A stretch of DNA of 64,000 nt from Gammaproteobacteria bacterium (GTDB lineage Bacteria > Pseudomonadota > Gammaproteobacteria > Steroidobacterales > Woeseiaceae): NCBI GenBank assembly GCA_022600955.1, contig JAHZJK010000016.1, positions 1 through 64,000 of the forward strand, given 5' to 3'. The notes under the pieces were generated by a model that was not told where the DNA came from, ran no database searches, and saw only the letters and a list, made by a program, of their open reading frames with translations. Every line of letters begins with the position of its first letter. Position 1 is the stretch's first letter. The position numbers and the translations under genes were made by a program. This document shows, in pieces, positions 54,641-63,675 of the stretch.

Positions 54641-55840
54641 TCATTGAATCTCTGCCTCTGCCCTAAGGCTTTGTGCCATTGACTGACGCAGCATATAGTC
54701 TCTGCGACGCTCTGGATCCGCGTGAATGGCCCGCATTTCATCCCACTGTTGTCGACGGCTTTCAGTTCCTGATTCCTCGATCATCTTCTTGTTGCGAATC
54801 GTCTGTGCCTGGACAAATTGATGCATGACCGTGCGGCGCTGTCGATCGTAGCGCTCCAGCAACTCATCCGAGTTGCCGTCATTGCGCAGTATTTCGCCCA
54901 GCTTGCCGGCCAGGTTTAGCGCATCGTGAATGCCGCCGTTCATTCCGAAGCCGCCCAACGGATTATTCAGATGGGCGGAATCGCCGGCGAGCAACACGCG
55001 ACCGTGCCTCATTCGGCTGACCACGCGTTGGTGAACGCGGTAGATAGTACGGTGGTTGGTCTCCACATGCAGACCATCACCGATCAGTCCGCGAAACAGG
55101 GTTTCTGTCTTCTCGTCGCTGATAGTAAAGTCATCGTCTTCCGATTCGTCGACTGGAACCAATACCCGCCATGCGCTTGGCACCTTGAGCAAGACATACC
55201 ATTCCTCAGGATCGGAAACATAGTTGACGAAACACAGCTCATCGAAGTAGGCGGCCAGGTCCGTGCCTGTACTCAGAGTAAGGAACTTCTCCGGGTAGGT
55301 GAACCCGTCGAAACTAACGTCCAATTGTCTGCGAACTGTACTTCTGGCGCCGTCAGCAGCTATCAGGTAGTCGCAGTGAAATGACCGGATGCCCTCCGCT
55401 GATTCCGCTTCGACCTGAACGCCCGAATCGGTTTGCTTGAACGACATTACCTTGTGGCTAAACAGCACCCCTGCGTTCGGGCTCGCTTCGAGCTCCTTTG
55501 CCAGCACGCGCGCCAGTTTGAATTGTTCGCACTGCAGTCGGTAAGGATACTCCAGCGTGTCGCTAAGCTCTCCAAGATCGAACTCGAGAACCTCGCCGGT
55601 TGATCGAATGCGGTATTGATAGAGTGGCGCCTTCAGGCCAAGTTCGATGAGCCGCTCTGCGATCCCGAGCTCATTGAGCAATGACAAGGTGGACGAATGA
55701 ATGGTGGAGGCGCGCATGTCTTCTTCGCAGGTCGCATTTGCCTCGAGCAGGAGTACGTCGATTCCGCGCTGCGCCAACGCATGGGCGACAACTGTCCCGA
55801 CCGGGCCAGCACCGACTACGATGACTTCAAAACTGCTCAA
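54641..55840 (-). CDS. FAD-dependent aromatic-type monooxygenase
   Basis: A 399-residue flavoprotein hydroxylase. VIVVGAGPVGTVVAHALAQ is the dinucleotide-binding loop, YLIAADGARSTVRR the DG motif, and VLLAGDSAHLNNPLGGFGMN, continuing to GGIHDALNL, the GD motif. It belongs to the PheA/TfdB-like hydroxylase group that hydroxylates phenols, pyridinols or similar rings using NAD(P)H. TTG 55840 has AGAGG upstream. It follows the TonB receptor by 76 nt and precedes the racemase-like gene by 17 nt, so uptake and ring hydroxylation are encoded together. Confidence 0.9.
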   Translation of the reverse strand: MSSFEVIVVGAGPVGTVVAHALAQRGIDVLLLEANATCEEDMRASTIHSSTLSLLNELGIAERLIELGLKAPLYQYRIRSTGEVLEFDLGELSDTLEYPYRLQCEQFKLARVLAKELEASPNAGVLFSHKVMSFKQTDSGVQVEAESAEGIRSFHCDYLIAADGARSTVRRQLDVSFDGFTYPEKFLTLSTGTDLAAYFDELCFVNYVSDPEEWYVLLKVPSAWRVLVPVDESEDDDFTISDEKTETLFRGLIGDGLHVETNHRTIYRVHQRVVSRMRHGRVLLAGDSAHLNNPLGGFGMNGGIHDALNLAGKLGEILRNDGNSDELLERYDRQRRTVMHQFVQAQTIRNKKMIEESGTESRRQQWDEMRAIHADPERRRDYMLRQSMAQSLRAEAEIQ

Positions 55841-55916
55841 GGTACTAACCTCTACCAGCTCGTTGCTTCAGTGTTGCAGGTCGGCCTCCGTTCAGCCGAT
55901 CAAACGACATCTTCAA

Positions 55917-58313
55917 CTAGAATTCCACGACGGCCTTGACTCCGACTGTTCTCTTTTCTGCCGGTGTTATGAACAGTGCCTGGTTCTGAAGATTCGCAAG
56001 CAAATCGGCACCAGAGAAGTCGTTTCTTGTTGCCGCGCTTCGGTAGCTATCATCGTCAAACAGATTACGTATGTAGAGCTCCAACCTGAGGTTGTCCCGC
56101 TCGAATCCTGTGCGCAAATTTACAACCGTATAGCTGGATATGTAGGCCAGATTGGTTTCGTCGGTGTACTGTTTTCCTTGGTAGATGATGTCAGGCCGCA
56201 CGAACCACCCCCAATCGTCGCCGACCGTCTTGTGATACGTCGCCGTTAGTGAGCCGCTCCATTCTGGGTAGCGCGGAGAACTGTTGCCTGCACAATTCTG
56301 GTCCCCGGTAAGAATAAACCCAACGGCGCAATTGTAGGTCTGATACTCGGACTTGGCGTAGTTCAAACTGAACGCACCATCGAGATTTGCCGTTGCAGCA
56401 AATCTGCCTTCTATCTCAACTCCGAACAGGTCCGTCTCACCGACAGACCCGATCACATTTTGCGCGAAGGGCGTACCATCATCACGAATGAACGCGACGT
56501 TCTGCAGGTTCTTCTGATCCTCCCACGTCATCGCGTAAACCGACGTACTCAGTAGCAGTCGGTTGTCGAGCAGTTTTTGTTTCCAGCCAAACTCCAGATT
56601 CTTGAGTGTCTCTTCTTCAACTTCTACAGTACAACCGCAAGCCGCCTGGATCTGGTCAATTTCATTTTGACTGCGCACAGCCAGGACCACATTAAACAGG
56701 CCGGGAATATTGCCTTCTGAGTAAGTGCCGTAGAACGTTGACTCATCGTTTGGTTGATATCGAGCGATCAGGCGCGGCAAGAAGGTCGAGAAGTCGTTGT
56801 CGAAGCTTTCGGTTGCTGTATTTAGTCCGACCTCATCCTTCTGGAAGCGGCCTTCAAGATCGACCGAAAAGGTATCCGAGATCTGATAACCAATGGCACC
56901 GAAGAGCCCGAGTGCATCGCCGGTCTCCTCCGCGAACGCGTCATTGAAAGCAAGGGGGCCGGCCAGAATTCCGGTGGTTTCGCCGTTGGGGTCCACTGCG
57001 ACCGCACCGCCCGATCCACTGGTCAGGTATTCTGACGTAAAGTAGTTGAGGCCGACCAGCCAGGTCAGCTTCTGATCACTGGCAGATTCGAGCCGGAACT
57101 CTTGCGTAAAATCCTCGTGAACCTGTGGGTCGCGCTGCCAGGCATTCGAAAATCCGGTTGAGTCAGAATCACGAATCCAGTTCGCCTCGATCTGATTGAA
57201 ACCAGTACTTGAGCTGAAAGTCATTCCGTTGTTGAGCTCATAGTCGAGCTGGAAATTGACCCGCGTCGTTTCGCGCCGCAATCCAACACTATTCTGCGTC
57301 GGAATATCACTTTCGGATGGTGCGGTCGGATTGGTGAACACCAGGAGTCCGGCCAGCCCGGGATCAAGCGTCGTGTTTGAATCCGTGTACATGTCAACGT
57401 TGACCATCGGCACTTCGCCACAGTGGAAGTCGCGGTTAGCTGTCATTGGGTCGAGACCACCGTTTGCGAAGCAATTATAGATGTCAGGTCCCGCGCCTCG
57501 GCGTGATAGCGGCCCGCCGAGCATGAATCCATCCGGCGCCCCATCGTTATCTTCGCTATAGCTCAGTCTCAATTTCATCTGCAGCTGATCGGACGGAGTC
57601 GAATACAAGGTTCCTGCGACACTCTTGGTTTCTTCTCTGCCAAGCGGCCCACCGTCACTGGTCGCAGTGTATTGGCCGTCGGTTCCAAAGCCGCGCGCCG
57701 AAATTCGATAGAGAAGGTTGTCACTCGTCAGTGCGCCTTCGTGACTCAGTGCAACGTCATACGTTCCGTAATCGCCGATTTCGGTAGTCACCCGTCCCTT
57801 GTGCTCCGGCGTTGGCGTCCGTGTTACGTAGTTGATCGCACCACCAAAGGTGCTTCGTCCGAACAAAGCCGACTGCGGTCCACGGATGATCTCTACTCGC
57901 TCAACATCATCGAATCCCAGCCCAAATACGCTGCCGGACACCCAGATGCCATCGACGAATACCGTGCCGATTTGCTGCGACGGTTGCGAGAGGTTTGTCG
58001 ACATGCCGCGAAATCGTGTAGCGGAGTTATACCGTCCGGGGATAGCTACCGCCTGGTTCTGAAACTGAACCCCGGCCGCGAACAAAGTGAGGTCCTCGAG
58101 ACTGCCGGCGCCCATTCTGTCGAGAGACGAGGCGTCGAAAGAGGCAATCGCCAACGGTACGTCCAACAGACTTTCGTCGCGCTTTCGCGCTGTCACTACG
58201 ACTTCATCCAACGTTTCCGCGAGGCCAGTATTGGTATCTTGCTGAGCATTGGCGGACGGGGCTGCGATGACGCAGGCGATTGCCGCAGTGATGTAGCAGG
58301 AAAGATTATTCAT
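55917..58313 (-). CDS. TonB-dependent outer-membrane receptor
   Basis: A 798-residue protein with a signal peptide (MNNLSCYITAAIACVIAAPSANAQ). A TonB-box-like ETLDEVVVTARKRDES is followed by the plug domain (about 45-165, with VERVEIIRGPQSALFGRSTFGGAINYVTR-type end of plug). A 22-strand barrel ends in VGVKAVVEF with the terminal Phe needed for outer-membrane insertion. Such receptors import scarce or bulky substrates. First gene of the operon leading to the flavin monooxygenase, racemase-like enzyme and MFS transporter. Confidence 0.95.
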   Translation of the reverse strand: MNNLSCYITAAIACVIAAPSANAQQDTNTGLAETLDEVVVTARKRDESLLDVPLAIASFDASSLDRMGAGSLEDLTLFAAGVQFQNQAVAIPGRYNSATRFRGMSTNLSQPSQQIGTVFVDGIWVSGSVFGLGFDDVERVEIIRGPQSALFGRSTFGGAINYVTRTPTPEHKGRVTTEIGDYGTYDVALSHEGALTSDNLLYRISARGFGTDGQYTATSDGGPLGREETKSVAGTLYSTPSDQLQMKLRLSYSEDNDGAPDGFMLGGPLSRRGAGPDIYNCFANGGLDPMTANRDFHCGEVPMVNVDMYTDSNTTLDPGLAGLLVFTNPTAPSESDIPTQNSVGLRRETTRVNFQLDYELNNGMTFSSSTGFNQIEANWIRDSDSTGFSNAWQRDPQVHEDFTQEFRLESASDQKLTWLVGLNYFTSEYLTSGSGGAVAVDPNGETTGILAGPLAFNDAFAEETGDALGLFGAIGYQISDTFSVDLEGRFQKDEVGLNTATESFDNDFSTFLPRLIARYQPNDESTFYGTYSEGNIPGLFNVVLAVRSQNEIDQIQAACGCTVEVEEETLKNLEFGWKQKLLDNRLLLSTSVYAMTWEDQKNLQNVAFIRDDGTPFAQNVIGSVGETDLFGVEIEGRFAATANLDGAFSLNYAKSEYQTYNCAVGFILTGDQNCAGNSSPRYPEWSGSLTATYHKTVGDDWGWFVRPDIIYQGKQYTDETNLAYISSYTVVNLRTGFERDNLRLELYIRNLFDDDSYRSAATRNDFSGADLLANLQNQALFITPAEKRTVGVKAVVEF

Positions 58314-58824
58314 ATTGAGAACCTCTTTAAGATTGCTCTTCTAGGCTAGAACGAGAGAAATCCTCACGGCAACTCGGCCTTCCTGCTTGTCTCAATAGTG
58401 GACAGTCTCAAAGTGGTCAGCCGTCCACTGGCTGTGATTGCCAGAGATCGGAACAATTAGGCCAGTGCGGACAAGCGAGTGGTCTTATGAAATTGAGTCT
58501 CGCCTGTCGTGGCTATTGACGAGAACCGGACACCTCTTAGCTGCCGGTAGAAATTCCCGAAAGCGGCGCTCAGAAGTCCAATTTTTGGCAAGGCTTTTAT
58601 CTTGCTCCATCAACTCTTTCTCAGCGACCGTTACGACGTCAACCGGATTCGGCCGGCGGGATGAAGCTGGCAACTAGCGCCACGGGGCCAAACTGATACA
58701 CTCTTGATTACGAGAAAACGAGCGCCCACGCATATCAATCAATATCTTAGCGTTGTTTTGCTACAACTTTGAATGCGTTATTACAGTTTTGATTACCTGA
58801 AACAATCTCTCTTACCGGAGTCCT
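58314..58824. other. 511-nt intergenic region with the TonB-receptor promoter
   Basis: Between the TonB receptor start and the glmS stop. It holds the shared operator-like element at 58392-58429. The small open frames inside (about 62 and 79 codons) lack good ribosome sites and family likeness, so I treat them as non-coding. The part near glmS is AT-rich but shows no clear terminator hairpin. Confidence 0.5.
58392..58404. promoter_or_regulatory. Copy 2 of the shared 13-bp element, part of a larger inverted repeat
   Basis: TCAATAGTGGACA is identical to the minus-strand sequence at 51205-51217. Its AGTGGAC (58397-58403) is inverted as GTCCACT at 58423-58429, 26 bp centre to centre. The pair lies 84-116 nt upstream of the TonB receptor start and probably binds the cluster's IclR regulator. 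Confidence 0.55.
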
Positions 58825-60657
58825 CTACTCAACAGTAACGGACTTCGCGAGATTCCTCGGTTGATCGACGTCGGTGCCTCTGAGGACGGCCACGTGATAC
58901 GACAATAACTGCAATGGAATCGTATAAACGATCGGTGCGATAAGACGGTCGGCGTGAGGCATTTTGATAACCTTCATACCTTCCTCGCTCTCGATTCCCG
59001 TTGCGTCATCGGCGAATACGATTAGCTGACCGCCGCGAGCTCGCACAACCTGCATGTTCGACTTGAGTTTGTCTAACAGCTCGTTGTTCGGAGCAACAAC
59101 GACTACAGGCATTTCATCATCTATCAACGCGAGCGGACCGTGCTTGAGTTCGCCAGCCGCGTAAGCTTCTGCGTGGATGTAAGAAATCTCTTTGAGCTTG
59201 AGTGCTCCTTCCATCGCAATAGGCCACATGGGTCCGCGACCGAGAAACAGGGTATGTTGCTTGTCTGCAAAATCATTGGCCAGCTCTTTGAGCTGATCGC
59301 TCATTTTCAGTGTCAGGTCAGACGCAGCAGCAGCGTGTGTCAGGTTCGCGACGAACTCTTTCTCTTTTTTCTCATCCATGCCGCGTTGCTTCGCAATCAT
59401 CAGCGTCACCAGGAGAATTGACAGCAGCTGCGTCGTAAATGCCTTGGTGCTTGCCACGCCAATTTCCGGACCCGCTTGCGTCATCATGACAAGGTCGGAC
59501 TCGCGCACCATGGAACTGTGTGCGCTGTTGCAGATCGTCAGGCTGCCGAGATAACCCAGCTCCTTGGCCATCCGTAGCGCTTCCAGCGTATCGGCGGTCT
59601 CGCCAGATTGTGACAAGGTGACAAACAGCGTGTTCTTCGGCACGAATACCTGTCGGTAACGATACTCGCTCGCAATCTCGACATGAGTCGGCACGCCACC
59701 GATTGCCTCGATCCAGTACTTGCCTACACAACCCGCGTTGTAGCTGGTGCCGCAAGCCACGATATGAATATTTTCAACCTTCTCGAACAGCTCTTCTGCT
59801 TTGGGCCCGAGCGACTCAGGTATTACACGCTGGTTCGAAACGCGTCCGTACAACGTGTCTGCCAGAGCACTTGGCTGATCAAATATCTCTTTCAGCATGA
59901 AGTGGTCGTACGGCGCCTTTTCCGCAGACGCGCTATCCCACTCTGTCTCGTGAACTTCACGCTCTACGTCATTGCCTTCGTGATCGACAATGCGAACGCC
60001 GTCGCGCCGGATTTCGGCGAGATCACCCTGCTCGAGGTATATGAATTTTTGCGTTACCGGCAACAGTGCTGGTACGCCACTTGCGACAAAGTTCTCTCCG
60101 TCGCCCAAGCCGATAACCAGCGGGCTCGCGACCCGGCTGACAACAATCCGGTCCGGGTCCTCAGCATCGACAACCAGTAGTGCATAAGCCCCCTCGAATC
60201 TCTCAACCGCCTTGCCGACGGCCTGCACCAGGTCGAGTCCCTCTTTGAGGTAGTGGTGCACCAAGTGTGCTGCAACCTCCGTATCGGTTTCGGAGTCGAA
60301 GACGTAGCCTTCAGCAAGCATCTCGTCCTTGATCGGCTGGAAGTTCTCGATGATGCCGTTGTGAATAACGGCGACTCGACCACCGGACAAGTGTGGGTGC
60401 GCATTTTCTTCTGTTACGCCACCGTGCGTTGCCCAGCGTGTGTGTGCAACGCCGATCTGGCCACTCAATGGGTCCTGCTCGAGTTTTTCATCCAACTCGG
60501 CAACTTTACCAACGGCGCGACATAGCCCGATGTTTTTGTTTTCGTCTATGACGGCGACACCCGCAGAGTCGTAGCCGCGATATTCCAGCCGCCGAAGTCC
60601 TTCGACAAGTACCGGAACGACATTTCGATCAGCTACTGCACCTACTATTCCGCACAT
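58825..60657 (-). CDS. glmS: Glutamine:fructose-6-phosphate aminotransferase (isomerizing)
   Basis: A 610-residue protein. The N-terminal Ntn glutaminase starts MCGIVGAVADRN (Cys2 nucleophile after Met removal) with HTRWATHGGVTEENAHPH. Two SIS domains follow (about 285-600), including VACGTSYNAG and TLSQSGETADT. The C-terminus ends PRNLAKSVTVE as usual. It makes glucosamine-6-phosphate for peptidoglycan and LPS. It follows glmU by 3 nt on the same strand, so no leader or ribozyme can lie between them. Confidence 0.98.
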   Translation of the reverse strand: MCGIVGAVADRNVVPVLVEGLRRLEYRGYDSAGVAVIDENKNIGLCRAVGKVAELDEKLEQDPLSGQIGVAHTRWATHGGVTEENAHPHLSGGRVAVIHNGIIENFQPIKDEMLAEGYVFDSETDTEVAAHLVHHYLKEGLDLVQAVGKAVERFEGAYALLVVDAEDPDRIVVSRVASPLVIGLGDGENFVASGVPALLPVTQKFIYLEQGDLAEIRRDGVRIVDHEGNDVEREVHETEWDSASAEKAPYDHFMLKEIFDQPSALADTLYGRVSNQRVIPESLGPKAEELFEKVENIHIVACGTSYNAGCVGKYWIEAIGGVPTHVEIASEYRYRQVFVPKNTLFVTLSQSGETADTLEALRMAKELGYLGSLTICNSAHSSMVRESDLVMMTQAGPEIGVASTKAFTTQLLSILLVTLMIAKQRGMDEKKEKEFVANLTHAAAASDLTLKMSDQLKELANDFADKQHTLFLGRGPMWPIAMEGALKLKEISYIHAEAYAAGELKHGPLALIDDEMPVVVVAPNNELLDKLKSNMQVVRARGGQLIVFADDATGIESEEGMKVIKMPHADRLIAPIVYTIPLQLLSYHVAVLRGTDVDQPRNLAKSVTVE

Positions 60658-60660
60658 TCT

Positions 60661-62025
60661 TTAGCTTCCTTTCTTGACGGGGCGATTCCAGCCCTTAACG
60701 GTAAGTTGTTTTGCTCTTTCAATCGTGAGCGCATTGTCCGGTGCCGGTTTTGTGATCGTTGCGCCGGCGCCGATAGTCGCACCGGGGCCCACCTCTACAG
60801 GTGCGACAAGCTCCACGCCAGAACCGATAAAGGCACCATCGCCAATCGTTGTTTTGTGTTTGTTTGCACCATCATAGTTGCAGGTTATCGTGCCCGCACC
60901 GACATTAACGTTGCGGCCAATTTCTGCATCGCCAATGTAAGTCAGATGATTGACTTTGCTGCCATCAGCTACCGTACTCTTTTTGATCTCGACGAAGTTG
61001 CCGACTTTGACGCTATTGGCAAGTTCGGCGCCCGGGCGCAAGCGTGCGAAAGGTCCAATTTCACAGTTGTTGCCTGTTGTGGCGCCTTCGATATGGCTGT
61101 TTGAGTGTACGACGGTGCCCGCGCCCAATTGACTATTGCGAATCAGGTTGTTGGATTCGACCTTAACGTTGTCACCCAGAATCACGTCGCCTTCGAAGAC
61201 CGCGTTAACATCGATAAAAACATCTTTGCCGCAACTGAGTTTGCCACGAATGTCGACGCGCGCGGGGTCGGCGAAACCAACGCCCTCGGCCATAAGGTCA
61301 TCAACAAGCCGCGCCTGCAGTGCTCTCTCGGCTTCCGCCAATTGTTTCTTGTCGTTTATCCCCATAACTTCCTCCGCTGAGTTCGCCTTGATGCCATGCA
61401 CGGTCACTTTGTCTGCCACCGCCATCGCAATAACATCGGTCAGATAGTACTCGCCTTGCGAGTTATCGTTACGCAGCGCATCGAGCCAGCCTTTCAGTTT
61501 CGCAGCGGGACACAGGATGACACCCGTATTGATCTCGCGGATCGCCTTTTGCTCTTCGCTGGCGTCCTTCTGCTCGACGATGCTCGCCACGTTACCGCCA
61601 TCTCTAATAATCCGTCCATAACCGCCCGGGTTATCCATATCGACGGTCAGCACCGCCATATCGCCGGGAGGTGTCGCTCCAAGGAGCTTTTGGATAGTCG
61701 AGGAGGTCAGGAGCGGGACATCGCCCGCGAGAATCAGCGCCATATTGGCGTCCGGCGTTTCCGGGGCTGCCTGCTGAACCGCATGGCCTGTCCCGAGCTG
61801 CTCGGCCTGCAGCGCCCAACGGACATCTGAGCCCGAAAATGCCGCTTTTACCGCCTCGCCGCCATGGCCGTAAACCACGCAGACGTCATCAGCTGCCAAT
61901 TCCTCCGCACACGCCAGAACGTGCGCCAGTAAAGGCTTTCCAGCCAGTGGCTGCAGTACTTTGGGCAGGTTGGAGCGCATGCGCGTCCCCTGTCCGGCCG
62001 CCAGAATAATGATGCTCAGGCCCAA
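60661..62025 (-). CDS. glmU: Bifunctional GlcN-1-P acetyltransferase / GlcNAc-1-P uridylyltransferase
   Basis: A 454-residue protein. The N-terminal pyrophosphorylase domain has LAAGQGTRMRSNLPKVLQPL. The C-terminal left-handed beta-helix (from about 250) shows hexapeptide repeats such as IGDAEIGRNVNVGAGT and IGPFARLRPGAEL, with catalytic-site EIKKSTVADGSKVNHLTYIGD. It makes UDP-GlcNAc, the next product after GlmS and GlmM. The tandem glmU-glmS arrangement is common in Gammaproteobacteria. ATG 62025. Confidence 0.98.
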   Translation of the reverse strand: MGLSIIILAAGQGTRMRSNLPKVLQPLAGKPLLAHVLACAEELAADDVCVVYGHGGEAVKAAFSGSDVRWALQAEQLGTGHAVQQAAPETPDANMALILAGDVPLLTSSTIQKLLGATPPGDMAVLTVDMDNPGGYGRIIRDGGNVASIVEQKDASEEQKAIREINTGVILCPAAKLKGWLDALRNDNSQGEYYLTDVIAMAVADKVTVHGIKANSAEEVMGINDKKQLAEAERALQARLVDDLMAEGVGFADPARVDIRGKLSCGKDVFIDVNAVFEGDVILGDNVKVESNNLIRNSQLGAGTVVHSNSHIEGATTGNNCEIGPFARLRPGAELANSVKVGNFVEIKKSTVADGSKVNHLTYIGDAEIGRNVNVGAGTITCNYDGANKHKTTIGDGAFIGSGVELVAPVEVGPGATIGAGATITKPAPDNALTIERAKQLTVKGWNRPVKKGS

Positions 62026-62125
62026 GCAAGAATCTCCCGTATTTTCAGCCTGAGAATCATACAGGAACTTCAGGACTGCGAACTTGCTTCAGCTCTCGTT
62101 AATGCATGTGACGTATGCTGTAGAC

Positions 62126-62635
62126 ATGCGAATTTTCGTTCTTTTGCTGCTCGCGCCTTCGCTGGCCAATGCAGGCGATATCTACACCCGGGACGGGGTG
62201 ACGGATGGGGATACCTTTTATCTCGCGCCTGCCGCATTTGCCAATGATGATCCGGCGTATCAGTCCTGGGTAACCTACAGCCTGATGAAAAGCACCTGCC
62301 AACTCGAGATTGGCGGCAAAAACCCGGCCCGCGCCAGCAGCTTTGACTGCGAATTTCGGTCACGGCAGCATCTCGTCAACGCATGGCAGGAAAAGCGCTC
62401 GGTTAACCCGGACTTTAGCGATGCCTATCTCGACGAGCTCGCGGACGTGCAACACGCGGGCTTCCTGGCTGAGTACACGGTCAAATATTTCGGCAAGAAG
62501 CATTGGGCGTTGCCCGACGGCTTGCGAACGAGTGAATTCCTGCGCTGGCGCAAGCAGGGTCTCCGCGGTCACAAACCCGTGACGCGTATCATCGGATCCT
62601 GGAACTACCAGAAAAAGGCGGCTAGCCCATACTGA
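62126..62635 (+). CDS. Hypothetical exported protein, SNase-like start
   Basis: A 169-residue protein with a signal peptide (MRIFVLLLLAPSLANAG). It continues DIYTRDGVTDGDTFYLAPAA, where V-x-DGDTF recalls staphylococcal-nuclease-like proteins, but I see no later catalytic Arg/Glu pattern of that family. The rest is helical with three Cys. It overlaps the convergent cysM gene by 14 nt. Function unknown. Confidence 0.65.
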   Translation: MRIFVLLLLAPSLANAGDIYTRDGVTDGDTFYLAPAAFANDDPAYQSWVTYSLMKSTCQLEIGGKNPARASSFDCEFRSRQHLVNAWQEKRSVNPDFSDAYLDELADVQHAGFLAEYTVKYFGKKHWALPDGLRTSEFLRWRKQGLRGHKPVTRIIGSWNYQKKAASPY

Positions 62636-63578
62636 GGTAGCGCTCGCCACGGTCACACAATACCGTCACGATCGTATGCCCCGGCCCCAATTCGCGTGCG
62701 ACCTTGGTGGCCGCAAGAACGTTGGCGCCGGACGAGATTCCAACCAGCAGGCCTTCCTCGGTACCCATTTCGGTTGCGCGCTTTATTGCGTCCGGTGTCT
62801 TGATACGAATCACGTCGTCAATCTCTTTGAGGTTTACAAGGTCCGGAATAAACCCGTCGGCCAGTCCCTGGATGCCGTGCTTGCCACGTTGCTCGCCGGA
62901 CATCACGGCTGACTCGTCTGGCTCGACCGCAATGATTCGAGCCGCACTGCCGTTTTCGCGAAGGGCTCGCCCAACGCCCATTACCGTGCCGCCTGTGCCA
63001 ACACCCATGACGAAAGCATCGATGGGAATTCGAATCTGACGCAGGATTTCGACGCCCGTGGTCGTACGATGCGCTTCAATGTTGTCAGGGTTCGCAAACT
63101 GTCGTGGCAGAAAAATATCATCGCGCCCTTCTGCCATTTTTTCTAAATCGCGGATAGCGCTCTGGATGTCGTTAATCTCGTCGAGTAACTCCAGCTTTGC
63201 TCCAAAGGACTCGATCATTTGGCGGCGTTCTTTGCTGACCGTTCGCGGCAAAACGATAACGACCTTGTAACCGCGCATCGCACCGACCATCGATAACGCA
63301 ATGCCGGTGTTGCCCGATGTTACCTCCATGATCGTCGAGCCCGGCTTCAACTCACCGCGGCGCTCGGCCTCAATAACAATCTGTCGAGCAATGCGGTCCT
63401 TGATACTGCCGCCCGGATTCAGGAATTCGGCTTTGGCGAGAATTTCACATCCGGTGTCATCGCTAACCTTCCTCAACCGAATCAGCGGCGTGTTGCCGAT
63501 GGAGTCGAGCACATTCGAGGTCACTAGGCAGGTGGGGGTTTGCCGCGGGCAGCGAACAAGGTTAGTCGATGCGTTCAT
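62622..63578 (-). CDS. cysM: Cysteine synthase B (O-acetylserine sulfhydrylase, CysM type)
   Basis: A 318-residue PLP enzyme. The Schiff-base Lys60 lies in NPGGSIKDR, TSGNTGIAL binds the substrate carboxylate, and GVGTGGTVMGVGRALRE binds PLP phosphate. The middle loop after ERRQMIESFGAKLELL and the C-terminal DRGERYLS fit CysM better than CysK. ATG 63578 has GGAG upstream; longer frames exist but add no homologous residues. The N-terminal about 20 residues are an extension over most homologues. It makes cysteine from O-acetylserine and sulfide or thiosulfate. Confidence 0.93.
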   Translation of the reverse strand: MNASTNLVRCPRQTPTCLVTSNVLDSIGNTPLIRLRKVSDDTGCEILAKAEFLNPGGSIKDRIARQIVIEAERRGELKPGSTIMEVTSGNTGIALSMVGAMRGYKVVIVLPRTVSKERRQMIESFGAKLELLDEINDIQSAIRDLEKMAEGRDDIFLPRQFANPDNIEAHRTTTGVEILRQIRIPIDAFVMGVGTGGTVMGVGRALRENGSAARIIAVEPDESAVMSGEQRGKHGIQGLADGFIPDLVNLKEIDDVIRIKTPDAIKRATEMGTEEGLLVGISSGANVLAATKVARELGPGHTIVTVLCDRGERYLSMG

Positions 63579-63675
63579 AGGTCCATTCTCCGCGCACCGC
63601 GGCATCCACCCCATACGTAGTTGCCGCGATTCGATGCTATTCTCGGGGGCTGGACCCGAACAAAAACGAGAATAC

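Noticed and set aside
58438..58677. Small open frames on both strands upstream of the TonB receptor
   Set aside because: No ribosome-binding site, no recognisable family and an overlap with the regulatory region.
60658..60660. glmS ribozyme or leader
   Set aside because: Only 3 nt separate glmU and glmS, and the ribozyme class is essentially confined to Gram-positive bacteria.
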